Assembly: GCA_002684055.1 (NCBI GenBank)
Contig: NYUL01000064.1
Span: forward strand, 1-41,906
DNA: 41,906 bases
Direction of reading: 5' to 3'
Source: Gammaproteobacteria bacterium
Lineage (GTDB): Bacteria > Pseudomonadota > Gammaproteobacteria > Magnimaribacterales > TMED112
The position numbers and the translations under genes were made by a program. Positions within the stretch are counted from its first letter, which is position 1; each line of letters begins with the position of its first letter. The notes under the pieces were generated by a model. It did no database searches. It saw only the letters and a list, made by a program, of their open reading frames with translations, and was not told where the DNA came from. Positions 1-6,911 of the stretch are shown piece by piece.

Positions 1-203
1 GCCTTACCACTGTAGTAGTTGTACCTCTCTAACCTAGTTTTTGCTAGGGTGTCATTACATTTAGTTCTTAATAATTTAATTGTAGTATACAGTGTGTAAT
101 ACTTTTGGTGTAGCTGTGGTATTTTTAGAGATTCGTCATGAAGATTATCTATATCAATCTTAGAATCTGCTTCCCACATTTCTTGGATTTTTTCTAAATT
201 CAT
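1..203 (-). CDS. uvsY: UvsY recombination mediator (3' end missing)
   Basis: UvsY loads UvsX recombinase onto gp32-coated single-stranded DNA in T4 recombination and repair. Only the first 67 codons are present, because the gene runs off the low-coordinate end of the window. The reading starts MNLEKIQEMWEAD and ends in RLERYNYYSGK, which resembles the ARLDYYSGR segment I recall from T4 UvsY (about 137 residues). Its ATG shares one base with the stop codon of the preceding gene (TAATG), so translation is probably coupled. gp23, a tail-tube-like gene and then uvsY is, as I recall, the order seen in cyanophages. Identification rests on one motif plus position, so it is likely but not certain. 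Confidence 0.75.
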   Translation of the reverse strand, partial: MNLEKIQEMWEADSKIDIDNLHDESLKIPQLHQKYYTLYTTIKLLRTKCNDTLAKTRLERYNYYSGK

Positions 204-784
204 TAAAACCTTGGAGAATCAACATAATCAGGTGACAAAACTTTACCATTTTTGCCTAATATTTGCATATATGTAAATGCAAATGTAGCATTGGCGGTAA
301 AGTAATTAACATCAGTATCTGTGGCAGTAAAGTCCATAGAAGATAATGAGGTTGGAAATATGTCCCAAAATTTAATTTGGGCAATTACATTGTAATTGCT
401 ATTGAGTATTTGGAGTGATGCATCACTATACTGCAACTCCATATCCCTACCCCCATCTCTACCGGTAGTGATGTCTAAAAACTGCTCACAAGATTCTGGG
501 AAACCTAAACCAGTAATCCAATTATGTATTAAAGTGTAATTTATCATATCCTCATCAATGAGGAACTGTATAGGTAACTCACCATACTCAACTCTATCTC
601 CTGGTTGAGCTAATGCCTTTAAGTAATTTGATTGATTCGCAATACCTAAGCTAATTTGAGGCAATGCAGCAGTATTCGCAAAGAAACTTACTTTGGGAAA
701 CCTAGCAATAGAAAAATCAAATCCAAGAGGACTCATGTAATTTCTATTCTCTAGCTGCTTATAATAAATGTCAGACACAGGCAA
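203..784 (-). CDS. Tail-tube-fold protein downstream of gp23 (gp3/gp54-like)
   Basis: This 193-residue protein follows the major capsid gene and overlaps uvsY by one base. By eye it aligns with the gp19 tail tube protein in this same window. Both have an AALP motif, a GDR(V/T) segment, an LxDxDxxxxxxxxNW stretch (here FLIDEDMINYTLIHNW, near residue 75-90) and an F(H/W)D(V/I)FPT motif followed by a beta-strand rich C-terminus. That pattern is shared by tube (gp19) and tube-initiator (gp54) proteins of T4. In cyanophage annotations the gene in this position is, as I recall, called gp3, tail completion protein, but I cannot confirm that from sequence. A late-promoter-like octamer lies 22 bases upstream, after the gp23 terminator. 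The fold assignment is stronger than any specific name. Confidence 0.7.
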   Translation of the reverse strand: MPVSDIYYKQLENRNYMSPLGFDFSIARFPKVSFFANTAALPQISLGIANQSNYLKALAQPGDRVEYGELPIQFLIDEDMINYTLIHNWITGLGFPESCEQFLDITTGRDGGRDMELQYSDASLQILNSNYNVIAQIKFWDIFPTSLSSMDFTATDTDVNYFTANATFAFTYMQILGKNGKVLSPDYVDSPRF

Positions 785-805
785 ATGATATAATAGACCG
801 TGTAC

Positions 806-813
806 TATTTAGA
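806..813 (-). promoter_or_regulatory. Late-promoter-like octamer TCTAAATA
   Basis: Minus-strand TCTAAATA differs at two positions from the T4 late octamer TATAAATA in strict alignment but keeps the TAAATA core. It lies between the gp23 terminator and the start of the tail-tube-like gene at 784, so transcription could restart here. Confidence 0.45.
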
Positions 814-818
814 GGCAT

Positions 819-844
819 AAAAAAGGAGCCCCTTTCGGAGCCCC
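819..844 (-). terminator. Rho-independent terminator after gp23
   Basis: On the minus strand GGGGCTCC-GAAA-GGGGCTCC folds as an 8-bp stem with two G-U pairs and a GAAA loop, followed by six U residues. It lies 37 bases past the gp23 stop. A strong stop here would separate the very highly expressed capsid gene from the tail-tube-like gene and uvsY. Confidence 0.85.
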
Positions 845-880
845 CTTATTACTGTGAAGATTAACTCGTCGGAGTTCAAA

Positions 881-2302
881 TCACATTAGGTTCTTGACCT
901 GTACACGGCGGTAGTAGACGTTCGTGTTAACAGCGAGACGACCTAGACCTTGATCAAGTCCTTCTGCGAAGGGGTTAGCGACCATGCCGTAGCGGGTCTT
1001 AAAGCCGATACGAGGCTGGAAGCTGTCCTGACCAACTGCACGAACCATCTGGAGAGGCACGTAAGGGCAGTAGAAGAGTCCTGCGTCATAAGGTGAACTA
1101 CCTTTGTAGCCCATAACGTAGTACTGCTGTGAGGAAACGTTAGCAGCATAAGGATCGATATAGACCTTGTACTTACCTTGTAGAACACCAGCGAATAGGT
1201 TGCCTGTGTCGTCAACGTTAAGGTTGGCGTTAAGAGCAGGGGTGTAATCAAGTACACCAGCCATTGTTAGAGCGGAAGCAACGTCTGCAGAACAGATGAT
1301 GATATTGCCCTTCCCACGACGTGTCTGCTCGGCGATTGCGTTAGCGTCTCTTTCGATTTGGAAGATAAGTCCTTTGAACTTCTCAACAGACCAACGACAG
1401 TTGGAGTCAACGTCAAGGTCAAATACGCCAGCTTGAGCAACGTTAGCTTGAGCACCAGGAACAGCAGTTTTGTATACTGTACGGATGACTTCTCTGTTGA
1501 TTTCAGCCAAGATCTCTGAAGAGAGGATATTAGCTAGTTCAGCTTCAGCATTTAGACCGTGGATAGCCTTAAGGTCTTGTGCTAGCTCCATGCTGTACTG
1601 AGCCTTGAGTGCGCGACTCTTAGCAGTAACAGTTAGCTTCTCGATTGAGAAACCCATTTCGCGGAAAGCAGGACCACCATCGGTTCCAAGTGCTTCAGCT
1701 TCGTTTGTAGCCATGCCCTGACCCACGTTGTAACCGACTTGATCGCCGGGTAGGGGGTTAAGGATTGCTGGGTTAGATCCACTCTGTGAAGTGGTTCCTA
1801 GACCAACAGCAGGACCTTCATCGCCTGCGTTGTACTTACCCTGGAGGTTAGAAGGCTGACCAGAGTAGGCAGAGTTTGCTTCATCGTAGAAGGCTTCAGG
1901 ACCAGCTTGACCTTCGTAGCGTGAACGCATTGCGAAGATTAGACCTGTAGGACCGTTCATTGGCTGAACGCCGCAGATGTCATATGCCATTAGGTTAGGC
2001 ATTGAACGACGGATTAGGCTGACTAGTACTGGATCGAAACCAGCAACAGCGCCACTAGCGTTTGCGTTACCAGAGAAACCTGCAGTATCTGCACCAGCGC
2101 CAGGAGGCGCGAGTGGGTTATTTGACTGGGTTGTGATTGGATTTTCGGAGAGGAAGCTACGCTCTTCTTGAAGGGCGATTGCTTGGTTCTCTAGGAGTTG
2201 TGCGGTTACTGCACGCTTGTGAGCGTCCTGAATACCTTCTCCGTGCTCTAGAACAGGAGCCCACTTCTCCATGAGCTGTTCTGCGTTAGCATTGTTATAC
2301 AT
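881..2302 (-). CDS. gp23: Major capsid protein gp23
   Basis: gp23 forms the hexameric shell of the T4-type head. The protein has 473 residues (T4: 521). It sits directly after scaffold gp22 and protease gp21, which is the conserved T4 order. The first 50 or so residues are charged and helical, like the T4 delta segment removed by gp21. LSE at 51-53 fits the gp21 cleavage rule (hydrophobic-x-E); LQE at 44-46 and LLE at 36-38 are alternatives. The region after this, with VSLIRRSMPNLMAYDICGVQP near 93-113, matches the start of the capsid fold as I know it from cyanophage gp23. An AAAGG ribosome-binding site precedes the ATG by about ten bases. No gp24 vertex gene is visible in the window. Confidence 0.97.
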   Translation of the reverse strand: MYNNANAEQLMEKWAPVLEHGEGIQDAHKRAVTAQLLENQAIALQEERSFLSENPITTQSNNPLAPPGAGADTAGFSGNANASGAVAGFDPVLVSLIRRSMPNLMAYDICGVQPMNGPTGLIFAMRSRYEGQAGPEAFYDEANSAYSGQPSNLQGKYNAGDEGPAVGLGTTSQSGSNPAILNPLPGDQVGYNVGQGMATNEAEALGTDGGPAFREMGFSIEKLTVTAKSRALKAQYSMELAQDLKAIHGLNAEAELANILSSEILAEINREVIRTVYKTAVPGAQANVAQAGVFDLDVDSNCRWSVEKFKGLIFQIERDANAIAEQTRRGKGNIIICSADVASALTMAGVLDYTPALNANLNVDDTGNLFAGVLQGKYKVYIDPYAANVSSQQYYVMGYKGSSPYDAGLFYCPYVPLQMVRAVGQDSFQPRIGFKTRYGMVANPFAEGLDQGLGRLAVNTNVYYRRVQVKNLM

Positions 2303-2358
2303 TAGTTAAAACCTTTATTTGGTAAAGAATTGTTAGTTTGATCTTAATAATTTAAAAA

Positions 2359-3498
2359 TCACTTAGAAAATCTGTCGAGCTGTTCTACTAGTGAAGCCAT
2401 TTGAGCGGATAACTCAGGTGCTGCTTCATAAGTACCAACTGATTCAGTTAGATCCTCGACGCTGTTTCTTGCGGTCACACTAGCAGTGCTCAAAGAGAAA
2501 TAGCTCTCTTTTAGTGACTCTAGTTTTTCGCGATAACCTGTTTCACTATCAAACTCAACGTTCTCAGCCAAAGCTGCGAGCTTATCTTTTTGGGTCTCAG
2601 CGAGACCTTCAGATACATCGGCGAGAATGGTCTCAGAAACAGCACCACTTAGGCGGCTGTTAAGAGCTACATTACGCTCAATCTGCTCATTGAGGTTTGA
2701 TTCCATTTCATCAAGTCTTTCAACCATGGACTCAACAACATCGAAACGCTCTTCAGGTACAGAGACATAATGCTCTGAGAAGAGTGAATGCATTCCCTGG
2801 AGGAAGCTTTCAGTCATTTCGGTGCGTAGACCATGTTCGACGGCAATGGCATTTTCAGCCATCCACTCGTCAGCTACGTACTCTAGGTAAGCGTCTACAC
2901 GCTCACTTAGGCTGGTGCGAATAGTAGCTAGCTCTTCAGTTAGCTTCTCTTCATATGCATCCTGTAGATCTTCTTTGACAATAGCAACCTTGTTACGGAT
3001 GGCAGCTTCAAAGATGACGCGAGCTTTGCTCTGGAACTCTTCAGAGAGTTCTTCGCCACTTAGAAGTGCATTAACGTCTTCTTCAATATCTAGTTCAGCC
3101 ATAGCGATATCACTAGAAGTGATTTCTTCTACAACTTCACCTTCAGTCTCGATCTCTTCCTTGCGGGTTTGACCGGGAACTACAGAAGCGGGTACTTTTT
3201 CGGCTTGTGAACCGGCGGGGGGAGCATCAGTAGTACCACCAGAATTGCTTCCGGGAACTACGTCAGCGTCTACCTTTTCCATACCTTGAGCTGGTTTAGC
3301 GCCTTTATTTACCACATCCCTAACTTGCTTAAGGGGTAAAGAGGCATCTCTGAGCTTGGCAGGACCATCTGGCTCATTAGTATAGTTCTCGGGGGTTGGA
3401 CCACCGAGATCTTCGATTGTTTGTCCGGGAACTACGCTGGTCGGAACCTTTTCCATTGGTTCAGCAGCCTTAGCACCTTTCGTTACTACGTTTTCCAT
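2359..3498 (-). CDS. gp22: Prohead core scaffold protein gp22
   Basis: gp22 is the main internal scaffold around which gp23 assembles; gp21 digests it during maturation. This copy has 379 residues (T4: 269). Residues from about 130 on are acidic, helical and coiled-coil-like, with many L-x-E sites suited to gp21. The N-terminal 115 residues are unusual: a segment of the form VV-KGAK-A--MEKV---VVPG occurs at 4-25 and 62-83, and a shorter EKVPASVVPGQT copy at 100-111. I do not recall these repeats from T4 gp22. The gene lies between gp21 and gp23, and a TATAAATA octamer lies about 60 bases upstream of its ATG. Confidence 0.9.
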   Translation of the reverse strand: MENVVTKGAKAAEPMEKVPTSVVPGQTIEDLGGPTPENYTNEPDGPAKLRDASLPLKQVRDVVNKGAKPAQGMEKVDADVVPGSNSGGTTDAPPAGSQAEKVPASVVPGQTRKEEIETEGEVVEEITSSDIAMAELDIEEDVNALLSGEELSEEFQSKARVIFEAAIRNKVAIVKEDLQDAYEEKLTEELATIRTSLSERVDAYLEYVADEWMAENAIAVEHGLRTEMTESFLQGMHSLFSEHYVSVPEERFDVVESMVERLDEMESNLNEQIERNVALNSRLSGAVSETILADVSEGLAETQKDKLAALAENVEFDSETGYREKLESLKESYFSLSTASVTARNSVEDLTESVGTYEAAPELSAQMASLVEQLDRFSK

Positions 3499-3544
3499 GT
3501 CTTGTAAAAATTAGTTGCTACCGACGAGTAAATTGATTTAACAG

Positions 3545-3575
3545 TATAAATCTATAGTTATTTATAAGATTTATA
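3545..3575 (-). promoter_or_regulatory. Late promoter TATAAATA flanked by an inverted repeat, upstream of gp22
   Basis: The minus strand has an exact TATAAATA at 3559-3566. It lies in the spacer of a perfect 8-base inverted repeat, with arms at 3545-3552 and 3568-3575 (TATAAATC/GATTTATA). The octamer is about 60 bases before the gp22 ATG and overlaps the end of gp21. Confidence 0.65.
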
Positions 3576-4221
3576 GACTGAAGAAAAAATCAGTGAAAAG
3601 ATTTAATTTCTTTTCCTGTAATTCTCTTGATGTCACTAGTTTATTTATAGTAGACCTAGCGTCCTCTACTTGCTGCTCTTTTAGGATTCCTCCACACATA
3701 ACCCACTCTTTTCCTTCCATAATTCCCTGGACAAAAGCATCAGGGGCACTAGGATCAGCTACAATATCAGCAGCAGTGGAGAGCATAAAGTCTTCTCCAA
3801 CTAACTTGTAACCTTCTTTAGTCTCGGTTAATGAACCAATACCACGAGAAGAAACACCTAAGGTTACACCTTCACCGACCAAGCTTTTGGCAATCTTGCC
3901 CATAGGGGTTTCAAGTAGCTTTGCTTTACCGATAAAGTTATTTCCTTCTTGAGTAAGTGAAATAATTTTATGTGAAACACGGTCTAGGTTTACAGTAGGT
4001 CCGTCAGGATGACCCAGTTCTCCTAGAGCACGACCATTATTTACATACTGTTCGTTATAGCGACCAACTTCACGTGCTAAAGTATCGGTCTTATAGACAC
4101 GACCATTGCGGTTCTTTTGGTTGCCTTGAAGGAAAATACCCTCGATGAACATAGATTTTTTACCGTTAATTTCCTCAACGATAAACTCAACTGAGTTAAT
4201 TTCTTCTGTAATTAGTTTCAT
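3571..4221 (-). CDS. gp21: Prohead core protease gp21
   Basis: gp21 is the T4-family serine protease that cleaves the scaffold and the capsid N-terminus during head maturation. This copy has 216 residues (T4: 212). GRALGELGHP carries the expected catalytic His at 71. LGVSSRGIGSLTET carries the catalytic Ser at 124-125, and ADIVADPSAPDAF at 151-163 matches the conserved VDAVWGPSAPDAW of T4. The NRNGRVY segment near 37-43 is also a family signature. The gene lies between the gp67-position ORF and gp22. The active-site residues are all present, so it should be functional. Confidence 0.96.
   Translation of the reverse strand: MKLITEEINSVEFIVEEINGKKSMFIEGIFLQGNQKNRNGRVYKTDTLAREVGRYNEQYVNNGRALGELGHPDGPTVNLDRVSHKIISLTQEGNNFIGKAKLLETPMGKIAKSLVGEGVTLGVSSRGIGSLTETKEGYKLVGEDFMLSTAADIVADPSAPDAFVQGIMEGKEWVMCGGILKEQQVEDARSTINKLVTSRELQEKKLNLFTDFFFSL
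3642..3649 (-). promoter_or_regulatory. Second TATAAATA octamer near the end of gp21
   Basis: An exact TATAAATA occurs on the minus strand within the last codons of gp21, about 145 bases before gp22. It may be a second late start for gp22, or coincidence, because it also encodes protein. Confidence 0.35.
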
Positions 4222-4263
4222 CTTAGTAGTGCTTTCTCTAGTTATGTGTAATTGCTGACAAGA

Positions 4264-4434
4264 TCAGCCTTGATCTTCACCTCCCTCTTCACCTTGAAAT
4301 AGGTTAGAGGCAGCGACTTGACGGAAATCATCAATTCTTTCACTACTTTTTGCGAAAAGAATATCTTTGATTTCTTGGGTTACTTCAGAAGGCGAAGAGC
4401 CTGATGCAATAGCATCAATAATGTTTGAGGACAT
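4264..4434 (-). CDS. Small prohead core-like protein in the gp67 position
   Basis: This small protein has 56 residues when read from the ATG at 4432-4434. An upstream TTG at 4449 would add five residues but is less likely. It starts MSSNIIDAIASGSSPSEV and ends in the acidic tail LFQGEEGGEDQG. Position (between gp20 and gp21), small size and an acidic C-terminus match T4 gp67, a prohead core protein that also has an acidic tail and is cut by gp21. Residue similarity to T4 gp67 is weak by eye, so the name rests mainly on context. No Shine-Dalgarno sequence is visible; the start follows a U-rich run. Confidence 0.7.
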   Translation of the reverse strand: MSSNIIDAIASGSSPSEVTQEIKDILFAKSSERIDDFRQVAASNLFQGEEGGEDQG

Positions 4435-4457
4435 AATAAAAAAAACCAAGTTAAAGT

Positions 4458-4465
4458 TATTTAGT
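4458..4465 (-). promoter_or_regulatory. Late-promoter-like octamer ACTAAATA
   Basis: Minus-strand ACTAAATA lies in the short gap after gp20, 24 bases before the ATG of the gp67-position gene. It has the NCTAAATA form seen at other gene junctions in this window. Confidence 0.4.
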
Positions 4466-4469
4466 AAGA

Positions 4470-6188
4470 TTAAAATTCACCTTCACCTGATTTAGGTTTT
4501 AGAATTACGTTTGGATCTGTAGGTACAATACCAGCGGCACCATCAATTGCAGTTTGATCCATAGTAGCTGCTCCTTCATCAGCCATAGGTTCTCCGCTAG
4601 CAGCAGGTAGTGGCTCACCTGTGATTGGATCTAGAGTTGATGGATCTGGGATAGTACCATCAGCAATCTCTTTTTCAATGAGTTTATCTTGCTCTTGCAT
4701 CTCACCATCAGTCTGGCGAAGAATTTTATTGCGGACAAATTCTTGTGAATAATACTTACCAATATAAGGTTCTGCTTGAGCTAATAGATTTAGACGCTCT
4801 TGGAAGAGTTCTGTTTCTTTTAGTTCAGCAAAGTGATTGTCATATAGGAAATCATACTGAATATTATCCTTGATACCTTCCCAATCATCTGGGGTAATAA
4901 CATTTTTTAGGATAAGTTGAGTTTTTAGTATATCACTGAATAAACCAGCAAAACGCTTGCGAAGGCGAGCAACGAACTTGGAAAATTTTACCTCGTCTCG
5001 TAAAATCTCACTAGAACGTCCCATATTGAAACCTTCATTACCGCCTGGTTGGCGTGAAGCAGGAACTCCAAGAGCTGCGTATAATTTGTTACGGAAATAC
5101 TCTAGGTCAGTGATCTCACCTAGGTTTTGACCCCCAGGTAGAGTTGAAATTTCTGTTCCACGACCACCTTCACGGCGAGGGAGCCAGAAATCTTCCAACA
5201 TTGACATCACTTTCTTATCATTCTTCATCTCACCAGTCTGTGCGTTATAAGTTAGTTTATTCCTATAACGACTCATTACTTGCTGTAGATATTGTTCTGC
5301 CTTTACTTTCGGCAAGTTACCTACATCAATATAAAAAATACGACGTTCTGGTGCGCGAGATAAACGATAGATTACAATCGCATCCTCAATCATTTTTAGC
5401 TGATTTACTGCTTTAATTGCTTTATGTAACCAAGATAGAACTGTTTGATCATTTCTATTGACCAGACCCGAATTGCAGTAAGCAATAGAATCTTTAGCAA
5501 TTTTTATGGATGAGGTTGAACCACTCCCATAACCTGTTATGGTATTAGCTCCAGGTGTATAAACATAATACTCATCAATATCTTGACTGAAAATATTATT
5601 ACGCCCTAATGGATTTCGACCACCAATATTATTTTTGGTTAGGACTTGGGAAGCCAACTCGTTAGTTGCTGCTTTATCACTAAGTTTGCGAACAAACTTG
5701 ATCTTCATAGGATCAACATAACGCAAATCCATAATCCCATCTTGTGGCTTCTCAAAGTCAATAACCTTGAGAAAATGCATTCTCCCATCAATGTACCAAT
5801 TACGAAAAATTTCGTGGGATCGCTTATCAAAGTCCAATAGTTCTTTGATGTACTTAAACTCCTCACGTATAATATTTTTTACTTTATCGCTAGCATTGAC
5901 ATTGCTCAATTCAACCTGAACAGGTGATTCATATAGATCACTGACGATTGCTTCATTAACAATGTCTTCAATAGCACTATCCACTTCTGGATATAATGCC
6001 ATCTCTCTATAGCGGCGAATTAATTCATATTCTGTCCTATAGACACCCTCAATATCAACATATGATCCCCCAAAACCACCGGAAGCAAAATATTCAACCC
6101 CATCAGAGTTGTTATCTGGAACGGGGCTGATAGATCCAGGACGTTGGACATCAGTATCTTCAATTGAAAAACCAAATAGCTTTCCCAT
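4470..6188 (-). CDS. gp20: Portal vertex protein gp20
   Basis: gp20 forms the dodecameric portal at one head vertex; it starts head assembly, conducts DNA and docks gp17 and the neck. This copy has 572 residues (T4: 524). The N-terminal half contains YRTEYELIRRYREMALYPEVD and a following IEDIVNEAIV segment (near 50-85), a pattern I recognise from T4-type portals. The middle has the conserved APERRIFYIDVGNLPK and an LGGxN-type loop near 350 (TLPGGQNLGEI). The C-terminal 60 residues are Pro, Asp and Glu rich and may extend the wing. It is followed by the gp67-position gene and gp21, as in T4. The ATG follows a U-rich leader without a clear Shine-Dalgarno site. Confidence 0.96.
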   Translation of the reverse strand: MGKLFGFSIEDTDVQRPGSISPVPDNNSDGVEYFASGGFGGSYVDIEGVYRTEYELIRRYREMALYPEVDSAIEDIVNEAIVSDLYESPVQVELSNVNASDKVKNIIREEFKYIKELLDFDKRSHEIFRNWYIDGRMHFLKVIDFEKPQDGIMDLRYVDPMKIKFVRKLSDKAATNELASQVLTKNNIGGRNPLGRNNIFSQDIDEYYVYTPGANTITGYGSGSTSSIKIAKDSIAYCNSGLVNRNDQTVLSWLHKAIKAVNQLKMIEDAIVIYRLSRAPERRIFYIDVGNLPKVKAEQYLQQVMSRYRNKLTYNAQTGEMKNDKKVMSMLEDFWLPRREGGRGTEISTLPGGQNLGEITDLEYFRNKLYAALGVPASRQPGGNEGFNMGRSSEILRDEVKFSKFVARLRKRFAGLFSDILKTQLILKNVITPDDWEGIKDNIQYDFLYDNHFAELKETELFQERLNLLAQAEPYIGKYYSQEFVRNKILRQTDGEMQEQDKLIEKEIADGTIPDPSTLDPITGEPLPAASGEPMADEGAATMDQTAIDGAAGIVPTDPNVILKPKSGEGEF

Positions 6189-6224
6189 AATAATAAAAAT
6201 TGGGTGTATACCGTCTTACACTTA

Positions 6225-6232
6225 TATTTAGC
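6225..6232 (-). promoter_or_regulatory. Late-promoter-like octamer GCTAAATA before gp20
   Basis: Minus-strand GCTAAATA lies just past the gp19 terminator and 37 bases before the gp20 ATG. The sequence U7-ATGCG-CTAAATA closely resembles U6-ATGCCT-CTAAATA at the gp23 terminator. Confidence 0.45.
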
Positions 6233-6236
6233 GCAT

Positions 6237-6261
6237 AAAAAAAGGACCCCTTTCGGGATCC
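6237..6261 (-). terminator. Rho-independent terminator after gp19
   Basis: On the minus strand GGATCCC-GAAA-GGGGTCC forms a 7-bp stem with one U-G pair and a GAAA loop, followed by seven U residues. It lies 22 bases after the gp19 stop and closes the gp18-gp19 unit. Confidence 0.87.
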
Positions 6262-6282
6262 CGTTTGATAATTGTGAGTGAA

Positions 6283-6879
6283 TCAGAAGATGTCCTGACC
6301 ACCTGCGTTGGGTCCAATGCCCTTAATGGCTTCCCACCACTGAACTTGCATCTCTACGGTGAACTCTTGAATGGTATCAATAGTATCGTAGTTAAGTTCG
6401 ATGGTTGAGATGTTTGTTGGGAACACATCGTGGAAGCGATAGGTGCGTAGAGTAGAACCGTCGCGGTCTAGCTGATAGACATAAGCATCAGATTGATACT
6501 CTGCGGGATCCTGTGTACCTGTAGCGTCTTCCATGCGATTCATCGTGTTCATCCAGTTCTCCATTGCGGAGCGGATTGCGAAGTCGGTGTCATTTAGGAC
6601 GGTGATTGTCCAGGTGTCGAAGGTTCTGTCGCCAGCAATCTTCAATGTACGACCACGGAAGGGGACATCAATAGGGGTGATGTTTGAAGCGGGAAGTGCC
6701 GCTGCCTTAACTAGGAAGCGTGACTTCTGTAGTGTATCTGTATCGGTAGGTGCCGAGAGTGGGAATTGTAGAACAACTTCAAATAGATTGGGGCGAGCAC
6801 CGCCACCAGTCATTTTTGCTTTAAAGTCGCTGATAGTCCTCAATACTGGGGATTCTACCTGAACTCTTGTACTTGCCAT
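6283..6879 (-). CDS. gp19: Tail tube protein gp19
   Basis: gp19 hexamers stack to make the inner tail tube through which DNA passes. This copy has 198 residues (T4: 163). ARPNLFEVVLQFP near 28-40, the AALPAS motif near 74, GDRTFDTWTITVLND near 103-117, ENWMNTMNR near 126-134 and FHDVFPTNIS near 170-179 are typical of T4-like tube proteins. It is preceded by the sheath gene gp18, with a good AAGGAG ribosome-binding site nine bases before the ATG, and is ended by a terminator. This suits a protein needed in about 140 copies per virion. No promoter lies in the gp18-gp19 gap. Confidence 0.95.
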   Translation of the reverse strand: MASTRVQVESPVLRTISDFKAKMTGGGARPNLFEVVLQFPLSAPTDTDTLQKSRFLVKAAALPASNITPIDVPFRGRTLKIAGDRTFDTWTITVLNDTDFAIRSAMENWMNTMNRMEDATGTQDPAEYQSDAYVYQLDRDGSTLRTYRFHDVFPTNISTIELNYDTIDTIQEFTVEMQVQWWEAIKGIGPNAGGQDIF

Positions 6880-6911
6880 TTGGGATTCTCCTTTTAGTTA
6901 GGTAGTAATAA

